Below, one piece after another: positions 1-11,132 of a stretch of DNA of 64,000 nt. This stretch comes from Geosiphon pyriformis (Eukaryota; Glomeromycota; Glomeromycetes; Archaeosporales; Geosiphonaceae), in the NCBI GenBank assembly GCA_016748015.1, contig JAAOMT010000439.1, positions 773,147-837,146 of the forward strand, written 5' to 3'. The stretch's first letter is position 1. Every line of letters begins with the position of its first letter. The translations under genes and the position numbers were made by a program. Below the pieces are notes generated by a model. That model made no database searches and had not been told where the DNA came from. It saw only the letters and a program-made list of their open reading frames with translations.

Positions 1-560
1 TGTAATTATCTCGTTTTTCTACATTTCTCTTAATTTTTCCCCATAAAATTTCAATTGAATTTTAATATAGACTATATGCTGGTCAGCTTTTATCTTCTCC
101 CCAATAAATTCTTTAGCAGGGGGCTTGTTTACTTAGAATCATTGTCTTGCCAATACCTTTCTATTAATGCCCAAATCTCGAGAAAATAATCGTAGAAAAT
201 TTCAATTTATATACCCGCAATCATTATTCCTGTAAAAAAAAACCAGCCTTTCAGCTTTTCGGGAATACTGTGGAACGATGGTATAAGAAGGATGAGCCTA
301 ATAGTCCAAGATTCGTTTTCATTCAGGAGTTTGTGCCCAATCTACCGGCATTTTTTTTCAAAAGTAAATAAATAAGGTATTGTTCCGGTTTATGCCCTTT
401 TGCTTGTTAACACGGGAATGGTACTCGGTCACTTTTTATCATATCCTACAGCTGCCAAATGCCTTGAAATCGTTGAATATGAGACTAGGTGTACTTCGTG
501 TCTCGCCCTATTGGGGATGTCGATCAGATATATTGGAATCTTTGTCGCATCGTGATTTCG
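1..560 (-). pseudogene. Tc1/mariner transposase relic, C-terminal part cut by the window edge
   Basis: Read on the minus strand in more than one frame, this stretch gives a chain of Tc1-like landmarks in the right order. A helix-turn-helix end (STISRHLAAVGYDKK) lies near 430-480, an FTGIM-type catalytic-core segment near 190-240, a QDND segment near 150, and finally the C-terminal PIE.LWGKIKRNVEKR block at about 5-60. Stops and frameshifts interrupt it: the usual W of WPA is TGA and the DLNP segment is broken. This is a dead copy. It differs in sequence from the Tc1-like copy at 4-5.3 kb, so it is a separate insertion. The end of the element lies outside the window. Confidence 0.72.
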
Positions 561-1599
561 ATGGGATTTTGTCATTTTTTCATCGAAAAATGAAAAAAAC
601 TCGATTAAAAAATGCTAGCATTTAAAAAAAAAACTAGCCAATTTTATTCCATGATTATTTTTATTTAAATATTTATTTTAGCAAAAAAAAAATAATTTTT
701 TAGTAAAATTAATAAAAAGTGTTTGATTATTATTTTTTAGTTAAAAAAATACATATTAGCAAAATTGTGAATTTCGATTTTTTGTCAATAACAATTTAAT
801 TATTAAGAGTAATGGAAAAAAAATTCTAATAAATTTTTTCAATAAATTTAGAACTTAAGCTATGAAATAATATGTTAATTATATTAATTGTTAGCGACCA
901 TTGTAAAGTGGAATCTTTTATAAAAGACTGTATATATTACATGCATTATTAAATTTATTATTATTAAATCAATATAAAATAATGTGTCATTCTTAGTAAC
1001 TTGAGATTTTTATTTCATTTATTAATTTTGGCAAAATTAAATATCGAAAATCTATACCAATAATTACATGATTTTGTTCCAATCTTCTATATGATAAGAG
1101 AAGCAGCACTGTCATTATCATGTTCTCTCATTTAGGACCAAAAGATGGCTCTTCAATTAATTTTAGCCACAAATTCTGCAATTGCCACAATGCGAACAGT
1201 TGTAGAACTTCTCAAAAAATAATAATCTTAGATATAAACTTGTTGTGGTTTATAAAGCTAGTACTGGAGTATTAAACTTCATCTCATGCCAGGATTGGGA
1301 AACCTAAATTTTTAGAAGGATTAATTTTAGATAAATAGAATTTATTTTTACAAATCGAGAAATGGAAGAAATAATTAGCCTTTAATGAGAAATGGGTATA
1401 TTGTTGAAAAACAAAATTTTCTGTTTTATACATTCAAACGAAAAAAATCAACTATTTCAACCTCTTCTATATAAGGACCCTCGATTAGATGATATAGCTT
1501 TTGCCAAGATCAAATATCTTTATAAATAGAATAGAACAGAAGTTTTTTTTACAAACTATTCTCTGATAACAAGGAAAATTCTAAAAACTCTAAAATTAA
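561..1599. other. AT-rich intergenic DNA
   Basis: No reading frame with family features was seen on either strand. The last 130 bases hold the likely promoter of the next gene. Confidence 0.5.
1468..1474 (+). promoter_or_regulatory. TATA box
   Basis: CTATATAAGGACC lies about 130 bases before the ATG at 1600. It is a good TATA match with no competing one nearby. Confidence 0.4.
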
Positions 1600-3014
1600 A
1601 TGTCATTTTTTGGATCAAAGAGAACTGAACCATTATGGCTTAGAATAATAAGATCATTTTTGAGTTTCGGACTTATTTTAGCAGTAATTTATTATGGACT
1701 ATTCCAACTTGGCAGTTATCTGGAAACTCCAAAAGGGCCAAATATCATAGTCCTAGCAAAAAGATCCAAAGAGTGCTATACCTCGATTGATGAGAATCTT
1801 TTTAATTTTCTTAAGGCTAAAATAATGGAGAGCATATATTCACAAATATATAATAAACTATTTTTTGCAGATATTATAGTTTGTAGAGAGAGTAGTCAGA
1901 ATATTGAATTTAAAGCTGTTCGAATAAAGGAATTTCATCAACCAGAAAATATTAGCGACTATTACAATCAATATAAAGATCTTGATACTAACGATTTAAC
2001 GAATATGTCCGAGGAACCTATTTATCAAAAAATCTGTACTTCTCTTAAAACCCCGCCAAACGATGGTTCTAGTGTAAAATCTTGCTCTAATCTAATTTGG
2101 ATTGAGATCAGCTTTAATTCAACATCTTCAAATATCGTAGAAATTTTCTTGAACCAAACTTGGAGAGCCAGCAGGCCGAAAAAAAAAAAGAGTAAGAAAG
2201 ATGAATTAAAACAAACTATTTTTGCTGATCTTCAATTAAAAATTCGTTGATAATATTAAATTTTTCTGATACCTTTTCAAACTAGATATTATCTGTGGCC
2301 AATCATTATCAAACCTGGGGAAGCAAAGAAAATTGAAGTTTTACTCAGGGATACCAGGCAACTGGACCTTGACCCAACATCACGACCTTTGGAGAATATT
2401 CAAAACCAAACGCAGCTCTAATTGGGTTTAAAGTATATAATAAACCCATTGAATATATTTTCGAAGATAAAGGTAAGCCTTCTAATATTAAAGTTTTTTC
2501 TTGAAATAATTTTTTGACTTATTCTTTTCTCAAGAAAATATATATTTTCTTAGAAATCTTGGATATATTTGCCAAAATCGGTGGTTTCTACAGTGTCTTA
2601 TCAGTTACTTTTATTTTTTTATTTGGAATGGAAAAAATAAGTCAATGGTTGGTTTTAATTTTTTAATTTTCTAAAGTAATTTATACTATTCTCGCTGCTT
2701 TTGATTCCTTTTGAAATGAAACATATTTCATTATTGTTCACTATATCTAGGGGAGTAGCACAAAAATATTTATTTAGATGCCGTTGGTGTCGCCGCGATT
2801 TTGGAAAGAAGTTAGCATTGCGATACGTTTCTAAATCTGGCATACCATTGGTGCAAAAAGTGAGGGATTACCCACCAGATTTTACTCCAGAAGGTCGTAT
2901 TCAAATTCTCGAGTCAATCTTGGAAGAATATTATATCGAAACATATTACTTGGAACGTCTTCGACAGACTAAACTTTTCTATACAAAGCAAGCGGAATTT
3001 GAACAACGAATTAT

Positions 3015-3045
<31 letters not shown>

Positions 3046-3163
3046 AGTATCAGAAGGATACTTTTCAAGTGTATTTATCAACATGATGACCAAAGGTATT
3101 CTTACCTATGAGCCAGAACTAACATATGATGAGTATGTTATAGAATCTCAATTTAATATATAA
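1600..3163 (+). pseudogene. Multi-exon membrane protein gene with frame lesions (Glomeromycotina-type family)
   Basis: It starts at a clear ATG (1600). The N-terminus has one membrane segment (about residues 16-36). Exon 1 ends in TGA/TAA at 2248-2253, but the same frame resumes downstream with YYLWPIIIKPGEAKK. A frame change at about 2420 leads to GFKVYNKPIEYIFEDK. Introns are at 2473-2553 and 2648-2750, and joining them gives a second membrane segment (GGFYSVLSVTFIFLFGMEK) followed by WGVAQKYLFRC. A long charged tail follows, with a run of ten Asp from a GAT tract at about 3016-3046. A further shift near 3105 is needed to reach the likely terminus EPELTYDEYVIESQFNI (stop 3161-3163). I recall this two-membrane-segment family from Rhizophagus proteins of unknown function. 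The three lesions make it a probable pseudogene, although assembly errors are possible. Confidence 0.6.
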
Positions 3164-3201
3164 ATGTAAATTGTTTTGTATATTAATAAACATATTATTA
3201 G

Positions 3202-3993
3202 GAGAGAGATTGAAAGTTTGTCATTATTTTTAATTGAGAATATAAATCAAAAACCAACCAATGGAAGTTTTATAGGCCAGAAATATGACTTTAGAACCCA
3301 AAAAAATGGCCTTGAACATCTTATTGGATTAAGATCTGGAGGTATTTTTAAAGCATCAAAATCAAAAATGTGGAATTATAAAGTGGATTTAGCAGTTGCC
3401 TTAAGAGAAGTACTTTTAAAAAAAGGAATTGAAAAAAATGTTGTTAAAACAAAAGTTTTTCAGCAGCTTTTTACATTTGGAGTGCATAACTTTGGTAAGT
3501 ATTACAAAAAACATTTTTAAATTAACAATCTAACATTTTTAAATCAGCAATTTAAATTTTTTTGAAAATATTTTAAGTTATTTTTATAATGTGTATGCAA
3601 TAGATTGGAAAGTAAAAAGACTTTGGTACTTTGGTCTTTTGAAAAAAATAAGTCTTCCACAATCAGTTATTCATCTTACATAAATTGAGAAACTGGTTGT
3701 TACTTTGTTAAGAATATAAGTATGTTGTAATTTCTATTTTTATTATATACACTTGTGACTTTTTTAATTGTATTTTATTCTTTAGAAAACTATGATTAAA
3801 ATTGAAAATCATTGAAAAGAAATTATTATTGAAAAATCCAAGTTATACAGAAATCGCAGACTCTAGTATGCTTATGTCTTATTCAGTGTGTTTAAATGGC
3901 CAGATTTCAAGAAGTCGCAAAGTAAAAAAAAAAATGTGTACACATGTGTATAATGAAAATTTAATTTTTAAAGTCCATTTTTTAAAAAGATAA
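3202..3993 (+). pseudogene. Degraded multi-exon gene, function unknown
   Basis: An exon at 3202-3494 is bounded by ATTATTAG and G|GTAAGTAT and reads openly (GLEHLIGLRSGGIFKASK; WNYKVDLAVALREVLLKKG). Splicing 3495-3603 out continues in frame into DWKVKRLWYFGLLKKISLP at 3604 onward. A TAA follows, and after it the same frame goes on with IEKLVVTLLRI, so the stop looks like a nonsense change. A last piece near 3802-3900 reads KIIEKKLLLKNPSYTEIADSS. No domain was recognised. Correct splice borders plus an interrupted frame suggest a recently dead gene; its first exon was not found. Confidence 0.45.
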
Positions 3994-4047
3994 ACCATAA
4001 GTTAACAACATTGGATGCAACCATTTTTTAATTGTATCAAGATGTTT

Positions 4048-5048
4048 TTATGAATTTATTTCTTGTAAGCCATGAGTGTTGTTAAANNNNNNNNNNNNNN
4101 NNNNNNNNNNNNNNNNNNNNNNNNNNNNNNNNNNNNNNNNNNNNNNNNNNNNNNNNNNNNNNNNNNNNNNNNNNNNNNNNNNNNNNNNNNNNNNNNNNNN
4201 NNNNNNNNNNNNNNNNNNNNCAGGACTTTGTGCTGGCCAAGGAAGTAATTCAACATTTGAAGAGGTAAGAAAAGAACACGCGACTTTTGATGTGTGGATT
4301 GGTGCATTGTCTTCCTGAAAAAAAAACTTTTTTTTAGTTTTTTTTGCATGAAGTTTTACCGTAAGAATTGCATAATTAGCCAAGGTTTTGTGGTGTATAA
4401 CTCCAGTAATATGACCAACCAAAGGAACTAAAAGACCCAAACCAACCCATGAAAAACATCCCCAAAACATGCGACCAAAGCTTTTTCTAACTGTGGCTGC
4501 AATACAATCCTTATAAAACTCTTTGGAAGGTTTACGCCATATACGTCCAAATCCTGTAGTTCTAAATTGTGTATATGTAGATTCATCTGACCAAACAACT
4601 CGTTTAAAATCTTCTACTGTCCAATTTTCATAAGTACGAGCCCATTGTAAATGTTTTTCTTTATTTGATTTGGAAATTAATGGCTTGAGACGAGGAATGC
4701 ACGAGTGAAGTCCTTCTTAAGCTAATCCATTTCAAATAGTTTGTATAGAAATAGATTTGTTGGTATCTTTAATAAAATTCAATCGTATTTGAGAAAGAGT
4801 TTGGCGGTAGGTTTTTTTATTCCCTATTATTGAATATTTGAGTTGTTCACGTGCACATTTGTCAAGAATTTGTGGTCAGTCTGTTCATTTTTTAGGAAGT
4901 TTTTTTAGCTCGTATGACTTCATACATGTATTACAGAAGAACGTGAACATTCAATAGTCGTGGAAATCTCACTGTTTGTATGTCCTAACTTTTTTGCTGA
5001 AATAATCCCTCCTTTTTGGTATTCAGAAAGTTCTTTTCCAAGACACAT
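4048..5048 (-). pseudogene. Tc1-like DDE transposase, interrupted
   Basis: The minus-strand ATG at 5048 opens MCLGKELSEYQKGGIISAK, the N-terminal helix-turn-helix region. A stop follows the segment SSVIHV, and stops recur until about 4720. From there the catalytic part is continuous down to 4221. It contains KEKHLQWARTYENW, then VVWSDEST (first catalytic Asp), GRMFWGCFSWVGLG, FFQEDNAPIHTS (second catalytic Asp) and PWPAQSP, which runs into the assembly gap. The final Asp/Glu block and the C-terminus fall in the gap. The sequence after the gap (to 4048) does not resemble a Tc1 C-terminus. Two catalytic acids are readable and the N-terminal half is broken, so it is not active as read. Confidence 0.78.
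4087..4220. other. Assembly gap (134 N)
   Basis: A run of N inside the Tc1 transposase relic. Reading frames that cross it are not reliable. Confidence 0.99.
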
Positions 5049-5269
5049 TTGATGTGGTAAATTTTTTCACGACAAGAATGTTTGATATTTTATATATACG
5101 CGTATAATCCACTGTTGTGTTTTACAAGGACGCGATTTATGTTGATTTGTAGATTATAACTATAAGTAATTATAAAAAAAATTATGGCTTAAATTGGTAA
5201 TGGTATTACAATATATAGCCTTTTTTGTATATTATATTAAGTGTCCAATACTTTTTATACCCCCCTGTA

Positions 5270-5755
5270 GATAGTGTTTTAATAGATTAAACTGTTGTAA
5301 ATCTGGAATGAAAATCAGACTAATTTACGAATGATATAAGTGGTTAAATTTCAATTATTTTTAGTACATATACTAGTTAAAATTTTAAAAGTTAATAGTT
5401 GTTTAACATATAGCAGCTGATTTAGATTTTAATCAAATGTAAATTGGAATGAAACAACAACTATGCTTAATAATATTATGTATGAAATAAATTAAAAAAT
5501 ACTTTTATCCTAATATAGTTTTTAGGAATTTTTTTTTGAACACGAATATAAAAATTTATTATGAAAAATCAAATAAAATGATCTAATATATATATAGTAT
5601 ATATAAATTCCTGAATATTTTAAAAATTTTTATAGAAGGAATAGATATAAATTAATAAAGTAGATACTAAAATTATTTCTTTATTTTGAAGTCCTTTTAA
5701 TATATTTTAATAGTTTTTTTTTTTTTTACTAAAGAAGTTTTATTCATAACTACAT
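5270..5755 (+). repeat. Dispersed repeat A, copy 1
   Basis: Aligns by eye along its length with 27900-28340. Shared stretches include ATCTGGAATGAAAA, CAGACTAATTTACGAATGAT, TAGCAGCT.ATTTAGATTTTAAT and CTTAATAATATTATGTATGAA, then an A+T block ending in a T run. No coding potential was seen. It directly precedes the kinase-Sel1 relic. Confidence 0.75.
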
Positions 5756-5899
5756 TCTTTAAATAATTCACATCGAACTCATATTTTTGATTTGAGAAAT
5801 AGAAAATTTAAAAATTCATGTACTGTAATTCAAATTTATATTCAAATATAACATTTTATTCGTCAGAAAAACTGCTCAAAATGCTATTTTTTAACAATG

Positions 5900-6955
5900 A
5901 TATTTTCACCAGGTTTAACTTGGAATGAAAACAAAATTATTCTAAAAATATTCGATCTTAGCCTTTCGAAAAATCTAAATGAAATGTATGGTTCGACTAA
6001 TGAAGTTAAAAGCCAACCTGCTTAAATAGTTTCAAAAAAATAACAATTAATTCGGAATGAGAAATCAGATATTTATGCTTTTAGAGTCCTCTTATGAGAA
6101 TCGACAAGTAGCTATTAAAGATTCAAAAATATTATAAAATAGACACTTATTGTTAAGAAAATTTGAATTTAAAAATATAATTTAAATATTGTTAACACAG
6201 ATTGCTAATGGTGGATAAGAAACTCCAATTGAATATATTCTTTTGTATGCTAATATCAACCACAGTGAATGGAATTCGGGATAAGCGAAAAACTTTATAC
6301 ATTTGATTAATACAAGCATCTTAGAAGACACTTTATAATTAACAAAGATTTAGACACCAATTCACCTTGGGATATATTAAAAATAATTTGTCAGCTAAAA
6401 ACTATCTTATATATATGTGGTGAATCCCTACACATCTTTTCAATTCCATAAAATTTAATCAAACTTGCTTGACTTTTTTTACCAATTTGGAATTGTGATC
6501 AACAACGTTAGGAAAGCTTTTTTAAAATGTCAAAAAAGCACTTTTCAAAAAAACCCCGTAGTGCAATTTTTTTCAAATAATAAACGGAGCAGCTGAAAAC
6601 TGCCTTGGTTTTTGTTATGATTATGGGCAAAAGCAGTTGAACGGTACACCAAAGTAGCGGAGAAAGGAAATTCAAGTGCACAATACAATATGAAGTTTGC
6701 TATGAAATTGGTGATGGAGTAACTAAAGATCTTGTGAAAGCAGTTAAATAGTATACCAAAGCAGCTGAAAAAGGGATGGAGTTATCAAAGATCTCGAGAA
6801 AGTAGTTGAATGGTTTACTAAACCAGCCGATAAAGGACATTTAGATGCACAAAACAATCCTGAAATTTGTTATAAGACAGGAAATGGTGTAGCTAAAGAT
6901 TTTGTAAAAAGCAATTAAATTATATATCAAAGCCGCAGTAAAAGGTGTTGATAAA
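5900..6955 (+). pseudogene. Kinase-Sel1 gene relic, paralogue of the gene at 31.7 kb
   Basis: Fragments appear in the order seen in the gene at 31707-36554. KIFDLSLSKNLNEM then TNEVKSQPA (about 5945-6025) match its activation segment. NEKSDIYAF follows (about 6055-6090). QIANGG.ETPIEYILLYA (about 6200-6260) matches the start of its last exon. Several decayed 36-residue Sel1 units (AVERYTKVAEKGNSSAQYN and others, 6620-6950) come last. Stops and frameshifts are frequent, with TAG in place of tryptophan in one unit and a deletion joining two others. The N-lobe and most of the repeat array are missing. It is a dead duplicate. Confidence 0.75.
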
Positions 6956-7005
6956 TGACGAAAAACCATTAAAAAAAAGGAGCCATTTTTATGAAAAAAC
7001 TACGC

Positions 7006-8110
7006 TTATTCTTTCACCAAAATCCTCTCTGTACTACTCTGAAATAGGATACAGAGAGACAGGAAACCAAGTAACTCCACCAGAATTGTGGCCAATAAAA
7101 AAAGGTTGAACGGTTGAAGAGTTCGCAAAAATTGGGTTATAAATTCTACTATTTTTGAAATATGGCCAGGTTCCGTCCTGAAAAATGTATTATACAATCC
7201 AGCATGAACTTGGCTATCATCTTTATAAAGCTTCAATAAGCTTTTATTGATAAGTTTTTCATCATTAGGTGAAGTGGACCCTTGAAACCAGAAATGACAT
7301 TACGAACTTTTTACTTAACATACACGCATCCTAAGCAAATATAAAAAACATATGGATTATTTAAAATTTTAATTTGGTAGTGTATTTGTACGTTCAGGGG
7401 TCATTGATTACCTATTTAGGATTATTATTGCCCCCATTTTCTGATAACAAAGGCTCTGGGAATTTGATTGGGATCGAAATTCCAGATTTGCTTGGTTTAG
7501 CATTTAATGAATTTTAGCCTGAGCCAGGCTTATTTTTAACGAATCTAATATCGTGAAGAAAATAATTAGTGGAAGCCATTTCGAAGCTTTGTCACTTGAA
7601 AAAGCGAGAGATAAAGTTTAGAAACTTTTAGGAGCTTGCAAAACTCTTTTACTAATGGTTTACATTGAAAATTGATTTAACTCCTAATTGGAAAGAGAAT
7701 GTTGTGTTTCAATTACACTAACGATATTGCCTTGCATTGATGATGGGTTGCTGACGATTTTGTCTTGCGTTAATGATGTGTCGCTTGGTTTTAAGTTAAT
7801 GATGGGTTAATGATATGTCATTGACGATTTATTCTTGAGTTGAAAATGTGTCGCTAACAATTTGGTCTTGAGTTAAAAATATGTTGCTAGCAATTTGGTC
7901 TTGTGCTTAATTAATATTTGGAAACTTTCCACCATCAAAATTATTAGTCATATTGAATTCCACATTAAGTGGTGTACTTTCTGATTCAGGAATTATGCTA
8001 GACCCTATTGGTTCAGAGAGACTTAAAGGATCATTTGCAATGGCAAGCTCATTGTTATTAATACTGGGATCAAATTTTTTACTGTTTAATGATACTGATT
8101 CTACTACCAC
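7006..8110 (-). pseudogene. Class-3 lipase-like relic
   Basis: Minus strand. Near 7920-8110 there is a Ser/Pro-rich stretch (GSSIIPESESTPLNVEFN) resembling the low-complexity region of the lipase-like gene at 11.1 kb. A 33-bp tandem repeat follows, then stops. At 7120-7236 the lipase core reads SQVHAGLYNTFFRTEPG, as in the strand preceding the nucleophile elbow of class-3 lipases. A one-frame shift leads into FFIGHNSGGV, the nucleophile-elbow position (canonical GHSLGG), with Asn where Ser is expected. Stops and at least one frameshift make it a pseudogene. It lies head-to-head with the lipase-like gene starting at 11133. Confidence 0.62.
7740..7910 (-). repeat. 33-bp tandem repeat inside the lipase relic
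   Basis: Units spaced 33 bases apart (TCTTG cores near 7832, 7865 and 7898, with weaker ones upstream) encode an 11-residue repeat of the type TQDQIVSDTFS on the minus strand. About five units are visible, increasingly degraded toward 7740. Confidence 0.55.
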
Positions 8111-11100
8111 CAGAGTATGACTTATTATGTAAAGAGAAAAGTAAATTTGTAAAAGAAAATGTTTTTTCTTCGTGTGGTTGTTTATTTTGTTGCGTAGCTT
8201 AAAGTTAAATAAAGACTAAAGTGAAATGAAAATCATTGTATGCAATCACCATTTTAAGAAAACTTTTGGTACATAAAATAAGAAGAATCTGGTTTCCTAG
8301 GTTTGTCACCGGTGGTGATGAGCCGTGAGTGAAGGTTTTTTTTGTAAGTTAACAGATTATGAATATGTAATTTTTGATGTTGCCCTAAAAAGATCCAACT
8401 AATCATAAAAGAAAATTGATTTTTAAAAATCGAAAAACTACAATTATTCTTTGATTTCATAATAATATATCAATAATTATTGTGACTCAATAATTTGAAA
8501 CGACGTGAGTTTACTTTCTAAGCATTATAAAATTTCAAAAAGTTGGACTTTTGAGAATTTTGTAAAATTAGCAGAACATTTCTCCGAAAAAAAAATTGTT
8601 GAACCAGATTTCTTTCGATTTTTCATTGAGATATTACCCCCTATCAGGAAAATCTTTATTTCTTCCAAGAGAATTATAAATGGTTTCATGAGACATAATT
8701 TCCTTTCGAAATTGTAGAACTTTAAGTAATTAAAGAAACTTATTTTAGTTCGAAATTGTACTTATTGGTAAAATAGTCTTAACTTTTGATATTTTTGTTT
8801 CACAAAGAATTTTTTTTTTTGCAAATTCACGTTGAGACCATGGTATTTTTGTTTAGTTGTTACCAAGCTAAAGGCATTATACAAATCCTTACCGAATTGA
8901 ATTCAGACATGATAAAGAAGCTCAAAAAAAATAAAGATTCCCGAGCGTTTTTTATTTTGAAGATCACGGAAGAAATAAGAAAGATTAAAAGAACGGGTAA
9001 TAAAAATCCTAGTTTCTCCTATCAATTATAATTATCAGTGATCGATAATAGGGGATATCAAAGATGAATTGGAAAATGTCCAACTATTTATTTAGAAATG
9101 TTCTATTTGTAATGAAAATCATATGTTATGGTTTTCTTAAATGACGTATTGATAATCTTTCTGTATTGAAATTCAATATTATATTGATCAACTGGTATCA
9201 TTAATTTCTTGGAAATCATTTTATGATTAATTATATATACTTAACAAATTCAAATTTTATTTATTTAAATTAAAATTAGATATATCAAAAAATTTCATAA
9301 ACTTTATTTCAAGTATATTTAAGAAAAGAGACTTAAAATTTCAAAGTTAAAGAAAACATTTTTAAAATAAAATTCTATTGCAAATTTAGAAAAATAAAGA
9401 TTTTTTGAAATATTGAAAATGATTCCACAATTTACACAAATTATTAATAAATTAATATAAACATAATAAAATTCAGCAATTTTTTTTAAAGTAAAGAAAA
9501 AATTAATAAAAAATTATTTTACACTTGTTTAGTATATTAAAGTATATTAAAGTTTCTTATCTTTTTAGATTTTTTGAATTATTATAGTGATATTTAATAA
9601 ATTATTTAATTTAACAATCAAGTTTCAGAATTATATATAGTTTATAGTTGATTTGTTTATCTAATATCTAATAATATATAGTATCACTTCTCCAGCAAAA
9701 AAAGTTAGAAATGAAAAAATTTCAAAAATGTAACCTAACGATAAGATCATGGTATCCCAACTGAAAAACTTAAAATTTTTCTCTTTTTCTTTTTTCAATT
9801 TGTGTGTTTTGTTTGAAAAACGATGAAACTTCTTTGGTTGTCAAGGCTTGGTTTTTTTTAATTAATCTTTCAAACTTATGAAATAATAAATGTTTTCGAA
9901 TATCTTCATGTTCGGGAAACTCCAGAATCAATTGATTCTAAATTAGAGTACTTTTTTAAAAATTTTGATCTTTTGGTCTTCCATAAATGTGTAAATCGGC
10001 ATTTTTTTCCTTTTCTATAAGGTTTTCCCATCATCCTGAAGAAGTTTCCAAGTAATGTTTTTTATTTTTAGCAATAGGTAAAAAAAGAAACGAAAATTCA
10101 ATCACCAATTAAATTCTTGACTATTCCAAAATGTTTAGCATGGTAAAAATCTTTCTTGGCATTCTAATTTATTAAGAACAATTTATGGATTTTTAAAAAT
10201 GAATGACAAAATGCAAAGATTTTTTTCTTGAACTATCGATTTAGACTGGTTCATCTGTTTATGAGCCTTGGAAGATATATGGGTTCTTATCAAATCTATA
10301 CATTGTCATAGAGCCTGATCGGAAAATCTAAATCTGAAATAATAATAGAATTGATCAACTTTATTGGAAATCCAAGTCAATGAAAATTTTCTCAACTGAA
10401 GGAAGGGTTTATAATGAATTGAGATCTAGTTAAATTTAATACATGCTCAAAACTTAATTCAATATTCTATCAGTAGCTTCCTTTTAGAATATAATTGCGG
10501 ATTAAATATTTCTTTTGCTTAAATTTTTCATTTATACCTATGTAATTCGTGATATAATATTTTTTGACTATTCATTTATATTCGCTAATATCATGATAAT
10601 AATTATCTTTTAAGAATTTCTAAAAATTTCAACTTCTTGGGACTGTAAAATGTATCAAATATCAACTTATTAGCCAATTCCCAAAACTCGTCTCTTTTAG
10701 GTAATTAAAGGTATAAATAAATAATTTTAAATAAAATGCTCTTGCTTTTTACATTAGAAAAAGTCTTGTATAACAAAATAAAAAAAATTCGAAAAGTTTA
10801 TCATATTGATAGAACTTCCAAATTGCATAAACGTGACAAAAGATAATCAGTAAACTTAAGGAAAGGTAAATTTCTTAATAGATATTTATTATATAAAATG
10901 CCACCGATATTTACTTGTAACCCATCGATCAAAGTTTTTTCTTTTTATATTCTTTTTTTTTTTTTTTTACCAGAGCTCTTTATTGAGCTTTTCAATTTTT
11001 TTTGATTCACCCTTTTTACTGAAACCATTAAGACATATTATATCTTTAAATCTAAATCCTAAACAAATATTTAATAGATACAAAGAAGAAACCATCATCA

Positions 11101-11132
11101 ATTTCACAACCCTTTTTTTCACTTCCTCTAAA
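8111..11132. other. AT-rich DNA; possible coding fragments at 8490-9030
   Basis: Two stretches on the plus strand at 8505-8717 (SKSWTFENFVKLAEHFSEKK) and about 8836-9031 (VETMVFLFSCYQAKG; ITEEIRKIKRTG) look more protein-like than their surroundings. No family was recognised and no complete frame exists. From 9031 to 11132 I see only AT-rich sequence with homopolymer runs. Confidence 0.3.

Larger units (their letters stand above)
4048..5267 (-). mobile_element. Tc1/mariner element, 5' end present, 3' end not seen
   Basis: The promoter-side terminal repeat is visible: read on the minus strand the element begins CAGGGGGGTATAAAAAG at 5267 and is followed outward by TA (5268-5269), as expected for TA-targeting Tc1/mariner elements. 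Immediately beyond lies a dispersed repeat (5270-5755) whose other copy at about 27.9 kb lacks this insertion. No matching terminal repeat was found near 4000, so the distal end is truncated, diverged or lost with the assembly gap at 4087-4220. Confidence 0.7.

Noticed and set aside
380-625. 81-residue plus-strand ORF
   Set aside because: Starts at TTG and lies antisense to the Tc1 transposase relic.
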